Shown in pieces: positions 48,191 through 59,059 of a DNA stretch of 64,000 nucleotides (its first letter is position 1; each line of letters starts with the position of its first letter). The notes under the pieces were generated by a model that saw only the letters and a program-made list of their open reading frames with translations, was not told the origin of the DNA and ran no database searches. The position numbers and the translations under genes are program-made. This DNA is from Palaemon carinicauda (lineage: Eukaryota; Arthropoda; Malacostraca; Decapoda; Palaemonidae), in contig NC_090728.1 of NCBI RefSeq assembly GCF_036898095.1, positions 85,344,914 through 85,408,913 of the forward strand, read 5' to 3'.

Positions 48191-49620
48191 TGAGGCGACC
48201 ATTGGGAACTAGACGGACCAGCGATGAAAGGTGACCGAGGAGACGTAACCACGTTTAGGCTGGAAGTTCTTCTTGTCTGATGGGAAGGCTTTACTGTATG
48301 GAGTTTCGTGTCTATATTCATGCCTAGGTATACCAGTCTCTGTGTAGGAAACAAGGATAACTTCTCGAGATTTACCATGATCCCCAGATCTTAGCAAGGT
48401 CTCCGAAGTTTGTCTCGGTGTTGAAGAAGGGTTGACACCGAGTCTGCTAGGATTAACCAATCGTCCAGATAACGGAGGAGACGGATGCCAATCCTGTGTG
48501 CTCAAGATGACACTAGGGCAAACACTCTGGTGAAAACTTGAGTGCTGTGGAATGACAGAAGCACAGCACCTTTAACTGGTACTTTCTGTTGTCTAGGCTG
48601 AATCTTAAGTACAGTCATACCTCTATTCACGAAAGACTCTGCTTACGAAATTTTCAAGCTAAAAACGAGATACGAATATTTTTATGACTCACTTTATGAA
48701 AAATGTTTCATTTTAAGAAAAGAGATTTGCCAGCCAGGCCTAGAATAAAATAGTCACACCACAGAATTTAAGAAAATGGGTTCAGACAGAAAATGTAGTT
48801 GTAGTCTATAATAAGGGTAACTATATTAGTACAGTATTGTCCTGTATGTGTTGTATTATTTTCCATTTATTATTATGTTGTAATAACTACTTAATTTACA
48901 GGTATTAACATTTAGTGCTGGTATATTGAATGGTTCAAATGTATTTGCCTATACAGTATTTCATGATGGTTATACTGTAGCTTTATAATGAGACAAAGTG
49001 GTGTTTTGTAGGGTTTGGTACAAATTAGGCAATTTGCATGTGACATGTGACTCACAACACGAAAAAATCACTTTACGAAAGCCACTCCAGAACGAATTAA
49101 CTTCGTGTTGTGAGGCATTACTGTACTTCCTTGAAGCGGATGGACTGGGATCTGGAAGTACGCGTACTTTAGGTCCAGTGTACACAAGGAGTCCTGAGGT
49201 CTTACTGCTAGTCTGACCGTGTCAGTCATCTCCATGCTGAACGGAGTTTGTTTGACAAACTTGTTCAGGGCTGAGAGGTCGCTGACTGGTCTTCAGCCTC
49301 CAGACGCCTTTCTTACAAGAACGAGTCGACTGAAGAAGCCTGGGGACCAGTCGAGGACCTCTTGGAGAGCACCCCTATTCAACAGGGTCTGGACTTCTGC
49401 CCGAAGGGCGTCTACCCCCTTGCCGATTTCATGGCAAGAGAGTCTATTGACACTGGTTTCTTGGTCAGGGGAGAGAGAGATGTTATGAATGAGACACGAT
49501 ATCCTAGATGGATCATGGAGATTGTCCAGGAATCAGCCCAAGTTGCTTCCACCTGTCTGAGCAACATTGAAGGCATCCCCCCACTGGTGGAAACGCAGGG
49601 GAAGTGCTAATCCTACCGTT
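48150..49620 (-). pseudogene. Reverse transcriptase remnant of DIRS B, split by MITE
   Basis: RT thumb and palm remnants at 48150-48600 (MVNLEKLSLFPTQRLVYLGM) are followed, beyond the MITE, by fingers at 49130-49620. Frames are broken in several places. The DD box region near 48460 reads in no continuous frame. Confidence 0.65.
48610..49125. mobile_element. Mariner-like MITE with TA duplication, inside DIRS B
   Basis: Body 48612-49123 (512 bp) with ends CAGTCATACCTC and, inverted, CAGTAATGCCTC. TA lies at 48610-48611 and 49124-49125. Removing it restores aatcttaagTActtccttgaa, which matches other DIRS RT copies (compare ctcaggtacttcctcgaa near 19453). Non-coding. Confidence 0.82.
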
Positions 49621-49629
49621 TGCGGCCTC

Positions 49630-52600
49630 GGCCGCTCCCTCTAGAATTCTTTCCACCCCTGGAGGACTTTTTGCCTTTCCTGTCCTTGACAGGAAAGGGC
49701 TACTTTAGACACCGTTGTCTTCGCTGCTGGTTTTGTTGTCACGGTCTTTTGGTTAGATGGGACTGCTGAGATGCTGGAGGTTTATAGGGCTTGAATGTAA
49801 AAGCCCTATGGAGGAGGGAGTCTTGATGAGACTTCCTCCACCTCTCAGTAGCAAGTTCCACATCCTTAGGCTCAAACAGGTGAGCCCCATCTAGGGAGGA
49901 ATGTCTGAGCCTACTTATCTCGATGCTGGGGACCTGTTGGTGGAACCTCTCAAACACTGCATCTCGACATTTCAAGATAGTCTTTGTCCACAAGTTCGAA
50001 ACTTGGTGGGCAAGAAACTCGATCGTACAAGTGCCTGAGAGTAAAAAGGTCTCCATTGCCTTCCTGGTACGCTCCTTGGAGAAATCCTCGGATCGTATCA
50101 GGATACCCAGGGTCCCTAACCAGATGTCCAGCCAAGAAGTAGCTTGCATCACATACTTAATGACCTTTTCCTGGTTAAGGACTTCGGCCGCCGAGAACGA
50201 GACCTGCCGGCTGGAGATTCTGGTTAGCTCTTCCAGAGAGTGGTGGAGTGGAAGAGCTGAACTGGGCTCCACCAGGATCTCAAAGTACCTCCTCTGCTTT
50301 ACACGAGGAGGCTGGAGGAGCTTGTTCGTAGAGCCGGCACAGTTGGAGGAGGCAAACTCGGAGAGCTGTTGGGCGATCTTGTCCCTCGTACTCTTCAACT
50401 CCTGAGACGAGGGCAGGGCTGCACTGGTCTTTGAGGGTTTCTGAGTGCCGAAGACGCAGTCTAAGGCCGTGTCTTTGTCCTCTCGAGGGAGTACCTCTGG
50501 GTCGGAAAACCCACTGAGAACCCTCATTAGAGTCAGAACCTGCCAGAATGCATGTTCTGATTCTTGTTGGTCTCCTCCTGATGTCGGACACGCAGCGAAG
50601 TCTCCTTCTGTCCCCAAGAGCTCTTCTTGGGGCGAGTTGCGGACATTCCTCAAGTGGCTGGCTGTCTCCGTTCTAGTCCTGGTGGAGGACTTTGGCAAAG
50701 TCTTGGAGTCTTTGGACTTCTTCCGAGGAAGGAGGTACTGTAAGACTCTAACATCAAAGGCCTGGGTGTTGTGTCCCTCCTGATCTCTGATTGGGGGGAA
50801 CTCTGCGCGTGAAGGGAGGTTTCCTCCAACGGTGGGATGGAGGAGTGCCTCTCCTAGCGCGAATCCCTTGGTGAAGGATGGTCTTCATCAGACAGGAAGG
50901 GAGAGTGTCCCTGGGGAGATACTGGAGGGACTAGCCTTGATGGTCTGCACGGAGTCAGCTTCACCCTCGGGGAAGTGACCGCATCGGAAACTCTTTTTTT
51001 TCCTCTTCAAAGGGGTAGAGGAAGCCATGGTTCCGTGTCGTGAGTCCAGAGCTATAGGCTGCTCTGACGAGCGGTCGGACAGGACAAGCTTGAATGCCTG
51101 TGTTACAGCTCTGACTAGGGCACTGAACCAAGGCTGCTGATTGACTGATGCACTGTCAGACAGATCCCCTGAAGGGAAAGGGACCAAAGGTTCCCTACGA
51201 GGAGTCACCATAATAGGTGGGTTCGCCTTAGAAGGCAGTTTAGGGATCCTGAACCCCTCTGCTGGTGCCTGTTTCCTTTCACCCGCAGGGCGCTCTAGAA
51301 TGCGTTTGCGGGGAGGAGAATGAGGCGATCGTGACCTTGTCTGGTGTAGATCCTGCGCCCGTGCGCAGGAGAATATTGACGTGCGCGGCCGCGCAAGAGG
51401 GTATTGGCGCGCGTGCGCAGGTGAACTTTGGTGCGCAGGCGAGTGGTGGCGCGTGCACATGTCTTGAGTGCGCGCAGAACAGCGCTGGATTGCTCATGTT
51501 GTTACCTGCAGAGTGTTTGTACGCAGAAGAATAATGGCCCGCGCCAGAGCACAGGAGAGAATTGGCGCGCAGGAGATAGTTGGCGCACAGGTGAGTGTTG
51601 GCGCAGAGGAGTGCGCTGGTGCGCAGGAGATCATGGGTGCGTATGCGCAGGGTGTGCAGAAGCTTGCTGATGCGCAGGAAAGCGTGGGCGCAGGGCGCGC
51701 AGGCGCATGTCGTTGCTGCTTTCTATGAGGACGAGCAGGTGAAGGGGCACGCCGAAGCGCTGTAGAGTGCTGACGAGCGCTGATGTCCTGTAGGTTGGCG
51801 GGCTGCAGGGCGATGGTGTGCAGCTGTGCACTATAGTAGAGCCTTAAGAGGCTTTACCAGAGAGAGGAACGATGATGGAACGACGGCAGGTCTGCAGGGT
51901 GGATGGTCGGGAGTGCCCTTTGTAAAGGCAAGCATCCACCAAAGGGGATCGTGAACGATCCACAGAGAGGTCCAGGATAGAGGTCACAGGATTAATAGCA
52001 GGAGCAGTGACGATCAATGGTTGAAGGTCAGATGGTTGCAGCGGAGGCTCCTCTGCAGGGGATGGCTGCGACGACAATGAACCAAAGAGGTGCCTCTTCA
52101 CCATCCGAAGAGAGACCTCTAAGGCGAAGAGGAGGGCGAGCTTTCCGACGAAGGCACACTCTGGGGGCCATTGGATCAGCAAGCCGACTGTGCGCCGCAG
52201 CAGTCTTCCGAAGAGAAGTCTCTATGAGTGACGTCTCCCGAGGGGGAGAAATACTTGCAAGAGAGACAGACATTGGACTTAGTTTCCCCATCGAAGGATG
52301 TTCAGGAACGGAGGAAACTAAGTCGGGAGCAACCGCTGGAGAGTCTGGAGGGGCAGAGGAGTTGAATGATATCGCATGTGACACCTCTGATGGTGAAGAT
52401 GACTGCTGAACAGAAGCACCCATGCGGATGAACTGCAGCAAAGCTTTCTTGGAGGGTGGACCCGTAAGCCCCAAGGAAGACCAAATCTGCAAAAGAGGGG
52501 TTAGTGACAAGGCCTCATCCAGGGGAGAGGTGGGGCCGCTTCGCTAGGGGGAAGCAACACCATCTCTCGAAAACCGGGGATGGCCGACATTAACTTGGTC

Positions 52601-52948
52601 TACGCTGCTACTCGACGGTCTCTCGTAAGAGGCCGAACAAGTAGGAGCTTCGGAGGAGGGTCGGGAGATGGAAGAAGAGGCCTTGGGTTTTTTTCCCTTC
52701 GAAGGAACCTTCGAAAGAGAAATATCCCGCTTGGACTTCTTCTTCCGCCATTGCCCGAAACTCTCCCACTGGGAGAAAGACCACTCCCTACACTCATTAC
52801 ACTTATTAACACTATCACACCGTTGACCTCTGCATACAGGACAAAGGGTGTGAGGATCAGTCTCCACCGCCGACATGAACGTCCCACAAGGGCGGCCGGA
52901 GAGTCCAGGGCAGGTGCGCATGGTTGCAGAAGTCAACTTCACAAACAC
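49630..52948 (-). pseudogene. gag of DIRS B, several frames
   Basis: The N-terminal part (52948-52544) carries the Cys/His motif: an upstream Cys pair, DPHTLCPVCRG, a fourth Cys and CNEC. A linker follows (52510-50888), then the gag core (50698-49739, 319 codons), with QATSWLDIWLGTLGILIRSED and RLRHSSLDGAHLFEPKDVE. The linker includes a GC-rich minisatellite at 51350-51720. Frameshifts separate the parts. The core is clearly different from A and C but aligns with E. Confidence 0.7.
51350..51720. repeat. GC-rich gcgcag minisatellite in DIRS B gag linker
   Basis: Imperfect repeats of ggcgcgcaggaga-type units of 15-30 bp, locally far more GC-rich than the surroundings. Same gag linker position as the repeats in A and C. 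Confidence 0.75.
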
Positions 52949-53050
52949 CTACTAGGAGGAAAAGAAAAAGCAAAAGTCATTAATGGCTGCCAATATTCGG
53001 CAAGGAAGAAGAGCGGCAACGTCCGTTCACCATCCGAGCCGAAAGAAAAA

Positions 53051-53224
53051 TGAGCTCAATCACAGGTGTGTGAGGGAAGGTAGCAAGCTACTCTCCTCTA
53101 CCCCCGCTAACTAGCGGTATGGGTAGTTAACCCACGTTAAATTTTAATGGCTCGTCATTTCAGCTACGCTGAAAGTAATAGCCCTATTAAATAGCGTGGT
53201 TTGTATTCAAGTTACGGAACAAAT
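53051..53224. repeat. DIRS B right inverted terminal repeat
   Basis: Pairs with 45906-46118. The outer edge ends ttacggaacaaat. Confidence 0.82.
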
Positions 53225-53610
53225 AGCAAGATTCATTAATGATGCATCAATAAATAACCCACCGGTTTTTTTCATACACTCGTATTTTTAAGCTATTTTT
53301 TTTTGTAATACAAGCAAGATTCTTTGAAGTTAATATATACATGTATGTGACATGACAAATTCGTAGATAATTTGTATTTTTCCTAACTATACAAACCTTA
53401 GCTATTTAATAGGGGTATTAATTTCGGCGTAGCTGAAATGACAAGCCATTAAAATTTAACGAGGGTTTACTACCCACACCACTAGTTAGCGGGGGTAGGG
53501 GAGGGTAGCTTGCTATCCCCCCCCCCCCCCCACACACACACACCTGTGCTTGAACTCACTTTGCTTGGAAGTAGGACTTCAAGGGGGATAGGGCTGGCGG
53601 GCAACTTTGA

Positions 53611-53715
53611 TTAAATAGCTAAGGTTTATATAGTTAGGAAAAATACAAATTACTGTATCTACGAATTTGTCATTTGTTCCGTAACTAAAATATAAACCAC
53701 ACTATTTAATAGGGG
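53611..53715. repeat. DIRS B2 internal complementary region
   Basis: Left-edge inverse (ttaggaaaaatacaaattac) then right-edge inverse (catttgttccgtaactaaaa). Confidence 0.78.
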
Positions 53716-54165
53716 TGACTCACCCATTAGGAAGGGTGGACGTCCCTGCCAGTCTGGCTTTTTGGCTTTGCCCGGGGACTCGTTATTTGAGTGTGTAAGC
53801 ACCCAAGAAATAAGGAGTCCCTGCACCTCGCTAGAACCTTGCTACGCAATGACCGCAGCCTACGCAAGCTGTGTGTGAAGGTATGAAGAAGTGTGACTAG
53901 TCCTAGGAAGTTGTCCTGAAGTTCTTTAGATGGGAACTTGTAGCCTAGGACTTTCCCAATACCACCTCATCAGAGTATGGGGACGTAACAGTATTAGTCT
54001 TAATACTAGGAACACAAGGAAGCATGGTTTACCCGCAATGGTTTGAGGTCAGCTATGCAGAGAACCCAGGATGCTGCTTTCCTCACGAGAGGGTAGGATA
54101 AAGAAAAGTATAAGAGCCAGTCAAATCTTTTCATTCACGCAGACTAAAACCGGGTAACAGTGCCC

Positions 54166-55850
54166 TCAACATTCTGCTACTTGTCCAATAAGGAGCTTGA
54201 GGTATATAACCAGCTGCTGTGCAGCCACCACTGAACCGATAGAGATCGTATCGAGTTCCTGTGAGTTACGTCTTGCAGGAGAAAGGTTGTGAAAGTCACC
54301 AGGAGCATTCACATCCTTTCTTGTAAAACCTGCGTCACAGAGCAACCTGCTAAGAAGGACCAGGGGCATAGTTATGCCCCTGACACTGTGAGTCGTCATG
54401 CCGAGATGATGTTTCGGCGATCCTCCTCTAGTCTCTCTCGGTGTTGACAAGAGGAGGGACCCAGGCAGGCTGTTGCCGTTTTCTTTAGGCAAGGTCTCAT
54501 ACCTCACCCTGAGGTACAGTAACGGATGATCTGGATCGACCGTTACCTAGTTGAGACTTGTGTAGGATCCGTCACCTCTGGAGACTGTGTCTGGTGACAT
54601 ACTCAGGGACGAAACTGACCCTTGCCTTTCGCCCTTCTCACTAATGGGCGATGTTGAAAGAGAGACCATCAAGTTCCTTAACTCGTATGGTTGCTGTCCG
54701 AGTGTGTAGGAACATTGTGTTCTTAAATCAGGAGGAAATTTGTTGCCTGGTGAAGTGGAACACAAGGAGGTCCCTTTAGTGATCGGAGATTGAATTATAT
54801 TCTGAGGGGAAGGTCTCAATTCCGACTGGGGAAAGGCAAGTAGTAAGTCCATATGAGTTAGGAAAAGTCTATCAATGAAAGGGTGTCCCTTTCTTTTAGT
54901 ATGAAGGTGAAGGATCAAGGTTGAGTGATCATCTTTACCTATCGCAACTAAATAGGGGATCTTTTCCTCTTGCATATACCTGAGGATTCCGCTATTGCTG
55001 GAATCGAGGTATTGAGAGAAGAGACACTTTCCCATGAAGCCCAACCCACAAGACGTGATACTGTCTGGTAGACTGATGCTGAGGAACTCCTTCGGTATTT
55101 AGACATCCTCTTCGCAAAGAGGTATTGGGTAGTCTCCAGGCGTACACTCATAGCAAAGCTATAGTTTGTGGTAGGTGTCGAAGTGGGTTGTCTGATATGC
55201 GGAGAGGGTTCTCTTGGAGGCTCTATCAGGAGCTGCCAAAGCGGAGACCTTTCTGCAGAATGCCTTAGCGGAGCTATGAGCGTCCTTGATAGGTTGACCG
55301 ATGTTTTAGCCTTGTTGAGTGCCCTTCTCTAGATAAAACAGGGACGAGACGTAAACATCACTGTTGTACCCACCGTTGTAGCCAGAGAGCCTTGGGGTCT
55401 AGGGCTGGTGAGCAGCGGTAGCCTGAGGTTCAGGGGCATTATGAACAGACGCCCTAGTTGGAGGACCTCGTAAAGTCGGGACTTTGTCGGCTACATGGCG
55501 ATCCAAAGTCCATTCGGTATACCTATCTGAGATTTGTGCACAGATTGCAGGTGAGCCTGTTCTTCCAGTCTGGAATGAAGCGGGCTGAAAGTGGTACCGA
55601 ACAGGCTTTGGCCCATCTTAGTGTTTATACTATTAGATGGGAAGATTCTACAAGCCAGATCCTATTTGCTTGTCTATGTGAGTCTCTATGTGGTGAGTGG
55701 TGTGTCGTCCATCACATCACTGAGTGGTCTGTTAGGAACCGATGAGGCTGTTGAAGGACAGGAAAGTTGGCCTTCATCTCTTAAGAGATCTAAGGGAAGG
55801 TACCTTCGTGCTCTGTCCAGAGAGCTGAGGTCGTGTGGTGCAGCACTATG
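54166..55850 (-). pseudogene. Recombinase and RNase H remnants of DIRS B2
   Basis: Fragmentary. Frames 54547-55044 and 54948-55151 carry degraded recombinase core-binding sequence (VSVRLETTQYLFAKRMSKY). Frame 54166-54507 carries the HDSRC/RGISTSL-like catalytic region around 54390. RNase H traces such as VLHHTTSALW extend to about 55860. Unlike B, the region encoding the recombinase C-terminus is present, though broken. Confidence 0.6.
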
Positions 55851-55859
55851 GTCCCTCCT

Positions 55860-56745
55860 TTCTTCTTTTTCCGATTCCAGTCTCCTGGACGCTGATCTAC
55901 TGCAATCATTTTCCTCTTGAGAGGTCTAGAAACTTGACGCCAGTCACGATTCGACTGCTTGCTAACCATTGCATCATCCGATGATGAGGTAAACTTAACC
56001 TCACCTTTCCCATGGTGAGGGCGAGCGTCCCATGAAACGTCAACAGGAACGCTCAAAGGGATGTCTGCTCGAGCGACTACACCTCTCGTTCCCTTTCGCC
56101 GTTCGACATTCCTTCTCCCAGGGGTTGGGGAGCTTGGAAGAGGTCTAAGGCTAGGTGAACGACAGGTTCGAGCAGACGCACCCTCCACGGCACTGAACAC
56201 ACTAACCGCACTTTTGGCACTAACACTGGCACTTTTAAGCTGATTAACATCGGACATAAGTAGATTCCTGTCCGTAGCAAGCGACTCAACCCTAATACCA
56301 AGGACTTGAATAGCGATCATGTCCTCGAGTGTAGGCTCAGTGTAGGCTCAGCGGTAACAGTAGGGGGATCAGGATCTACCACTACAGGGGAAGGATTAGG
56401 TTCAATGAAATGGGAAGAGGATAATTCTCTAGAGCGAGAAGAACTACGTCTAACTCTATCGCCCTCTAACTTACGAGTGTAGCGGTTGAAATCCAGCCAC
56501 TCACTCTCAGACAACAAAATGCATTCATCACATCGATCTCTTAACTGACAAACTTTACCTCTACATTTAGAACAAATGGAGTGGGGATCAAGAGAGGCTT
56601 TAGGAAGGCGGGTTTTACAGCCTTTTACACTCTTTCTATAGGCTGGGGAAGGGTCAGCCATTTTGGCAAAATTTAAGAGAGGTAAAAACAAGCAATGGTC
56701 AATGTAAATCAAAGTAAAAAAAGGTTCAAGAGAATCCGTAAGCAA
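55860..56745 (-). pseudogene. gag 5' half of a C/H-like DIRS within B2
   Basis: Frame 56745-56317 starts near MADPSPAYRKSVKGC and has the Cys/His motif (DPHSICSKCRG, CDEC) and LEGDRVRRSSSRS, uninterrupted where C has a frameshift. Frame 56320-55790 continues with RSPSLRPLPSSPTPGRRN and QVSRPLKRKM, as in the C gag. It then runs without a stop into B-type RNase H (VLHHTTSALWTEHEG), marking the recombination joint at about 55860. Confidence 0.75.
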
Positions 56746-56945
56746 AATCCAATCAAGCGAAAGCCAATAACCAATATGAGTACATCACCAAATACTGCAA
56801 AAATCCAGGTTATAACGAGCGAATATTCCAATGTAGTATACCTAGCTACCCAATCTGCGATTGCCGCGAGTTTTGAATTTCTGCCGTGACATCAGGGACT
56901 TAAGCTATATATATATATCCACCGGCTAAGTCAGATGTTTAAAAT

Positions 56946-57602
56946 CTTAGTTTATAAAATAAGCTGTATTTCTGTTTAAGAAAGCATAGATAACACACTG
57001 CGCAAGAGGCAACACATAAGTAGCAGGGTAGGCTACAGTCGTCTGAACGAAAACACCGAACATTTACAGTAGGTACAGTTATCCTGTACTGTAATAATAT
57101 TACTGTAAATAGTAATATACATTACAGTATCAGTGAGTTTTTGGTTACAGTACAGTATTACTAGATAGGAATAATCTTGCTATACAGAACAGTAAGGAAA
57201 TGATGATGACTCGGTAAACTTGACCTTAGCACAATAATGCACAGTAAGCTTACTGTGTCCAGTACTTAGTGTACATGTGTGCCAAAGTTCTGTAAACTGC
57301 ACATATGATTATAAACTTGTAGAAACCAAATTAAAAATATTAGGCAGTATTTACTGTGTTAATCATCAGCTCTGGCACTCGCTTGTGGTAAGGGTCAATG
57401 ACTTTTTAAGTTAGGAGCTAGGCCACACTAGTGTAACATTTATTCGCGAATTTTCGCTTATCACGGCTGTCTCTGTAACCTAACTATTGCGATAATCGAG
57501 GTCTGACTGTATATTGAAAAGTCAAAGATTAATGGCAGTCCAAAAAAAGGTGAGAAGGAAGAGCGTTGACAACTACTCTCCATCCGAGCCAAAAGTAAAG
57601 TT
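56946..57602. other. Unassigned sequence between mosaic gag and B2 right terminus
   Basis: AT-rich. The stretch ending gaggtctgactgtata near 57512 resembles a mariner-type end. From about 57535 the sequence matches the B 5' leader (compare 52975-53050). No gene seen. Confidence 0.5.
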
Positions 57603-58084
57603 AGCTCAATCACAGGTGTGTGAGTGGGAGGAGTAGCAAGCTATACCTCCCAAACCATGCTAACTAGCAGGATGGGTAGTTGACCCTCGCTAAATTTTAA
57701 TGGCTCATCCTTTCACCCCTATTAAATAGTGTTGGTTTGTATTCCACTTACAGAACATAGAATTTTTTAGCATATAAATGGTCCCTGCTCACAAGAAGTA
57801 AGAAAAACACCAACCACACAGATTAATGTTAGATTAGTGGGCAGTACCCTACCATACTCATTGCTCTCAGCATGTAACATCTTTGTTATTTTTTATATTT
57901 CTTTCATTTTTGTATCCATAAACTATAGTAGTACATATAGTTTTCCCCTTATCAATAGGAAAAAAATATTGTAACCTCAGAACTAAGGACAAATTCGTTA
58001 AATAGTCTTTACATGCAATACTGTATTGTCAACTTTAAAAAGACAAATAAAAAATAAAACATCACAAGAACTCATAATCTTTAC

Positions 58085-58258
58085 CTTAGGAGAATACTTG
58101 ATGCATGATGTGGTTGCTTTTAAATGTTCTGCTGGCTGATATTCATGTTCCAGGACTCCAGAAGTTGTGTCCCAAATTCTAAGGACACCATCTGGTCCAC
58201 TATGTGCTAATTTCCCTCCATCAGGGGTGAAACTTACAAGCTTTGACTTTGTCATTTC
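58085..58258 (-). CDS. WDR43: WDR43 exon (first visible), WD40 domain
   Basis: A 174-nt exon, exactly 58 codons in phase 0 at both ends. Acceptor cttcattttcag precedes 58258 and donor gtaaag follows 58085. Residues include LVSFTPDGGKLAHSGPDGVLRIWDTTSG, a WD-repeat, and EHEYQPAEHLKATTSCIKYSP, which matches the family's [23 protein letters not shown] near the N-terminus. The initiator exon would lie further right, outside the window. WDR43 works with other t-UTP proteins in nucleolar pre-18S rRNA processing (family knowledge). Confidence 0.9.
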
Positions 58259-58403
58259 CTGAAAATGAAGTTTGAAATAATGAAGTAAAAGGTGTATAAC
58301 CAACTGGGAACTACAGTATAACAATTTATCTTCATTCAAAAATATCCTGCAATTTTAACCTACATAAGGAAAATGACAAAAACATGTAATGAATATTTTT
58401 TAC

Positions 58404-58795
58404 ATAACAAATTTTAAGTAATTTGTATTTTTCCTAACAATACTTACCGAAGAAACACTTTATAGGAGATTACTGGTAACTCCTCTCCGACGACCAGATT
58501 TTTACGTAGTTTCCCCCTACTTCCATGTTCTATACTGTCCTGAATAACGGGAAATAACATGACCTGGGGGCATAGCCCGGGAAGGTCGCCCGTCTTTGAG
58601 AAGCTCTCTCCAGTAAGTTTTATGTAATGAACAATACCACGAGGTCAGTGGGGCACTGCGGGGACGGTTGGGGGGGCCCTAAACCTAAAGTGTTTCTTCG
58701 GTAAGTATTGCTAGGAAAAATACAAATTACTTAAAATTTGTGATTTGTTCCGACACAGAGACTTACCTCGAAACACTTTATAGGAGACTTACACC
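58404..58795. repeat. DIRS D left terminus and internal complementary region
   Basis: The outer edge 58412-58465 (aaattttaagtaatttgtat...) returns inverted at 58688-58732. It is followed by the inverted outer edge of the unseen right terminus (gatttgttccgacacagaga...). Both edges carry GGTAAGT reading outward. Confidence 0.82.
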
Positions 58796-59059
58796 TTAGG
58801 AGGGGGGAGTGCCCTTTAGCCTTGACCCCGATGGACAGTAGGGAAAACTACGTAAAAGACTCATTAAGTGTGATATAACACTTACCCTTCTGCAATATCT
58901 TCGTTGTGCTTGATATGGCGAATTTTCGTCTTGTGTAATGAGCGATATTTCTTGATGACGACTGACGGTACGAGAAAGTTAGAAAAGGGGGGAAAATAGA
59001 ACTCGGCTCCTTGTGTCTAGATACTTTATGTTTCGCGATTGAGCCTGGGGCTTGAGCCG

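Larger units (their letters stand above)
45906..53224 (-). mobile_element. DIRS B: full-length but decayed DIRS retrotransposon
   Basis: About 7.3 kb with inverted termini (45906-46118, 53051-53224) and an internal complementary region (46171-46270). It carries gag, RT, RNase H and a recombinase lacking its catalytic C-terminus. A mariner-like MITE (48612-49123) interrupts RT. There are many frameshifts. Same family as B2, which starts 127 bp to the right in the same orientation. Confidence 0.87.
53351..57756 (-). mobile_element. DIRS B2: mosaic DIRS of the B family
   Basis: Has B-family termini (53351-53555, 57603-57756) and complementary region (53611-53715). Between them the left half is B-type (recombinase, RNase H). 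At about 55860 it joins, in the middle of an open frame, the gag 5' half of a C/H-like element (55860-56945, ending ccaccggctaagt). About 590 bp of unassigned sequence separates this from the B right terminus. The likely history is insertion of a C-like DIRS into B2 followed by a deletion spanning both. Confidence 0.75.
44509..58084 (-). other. WDR43: WDR43 intron of about 13.6 kb
   Basis: Minus-strand intron between exons 58258-58085 and 44508-44288, filled mainly by DIRS B and B2 and a hAT-like MITE. The stretch 57757-58084 holds nothing recognisable. Confidence 0.82.

Noticed and set aside
56946..57522. A complete mariner-like MITE ending gaggtctgactgtata
   Set aside because: Only one end is recognisable. 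No inverted partner or TA duplication was found.
4250..58258. WDR43-like pieces as a processed pseudogene or several separate genes
   Set aside because: Consensus splice sites, matching phases and correct order over four exons indicate one spliced gene.
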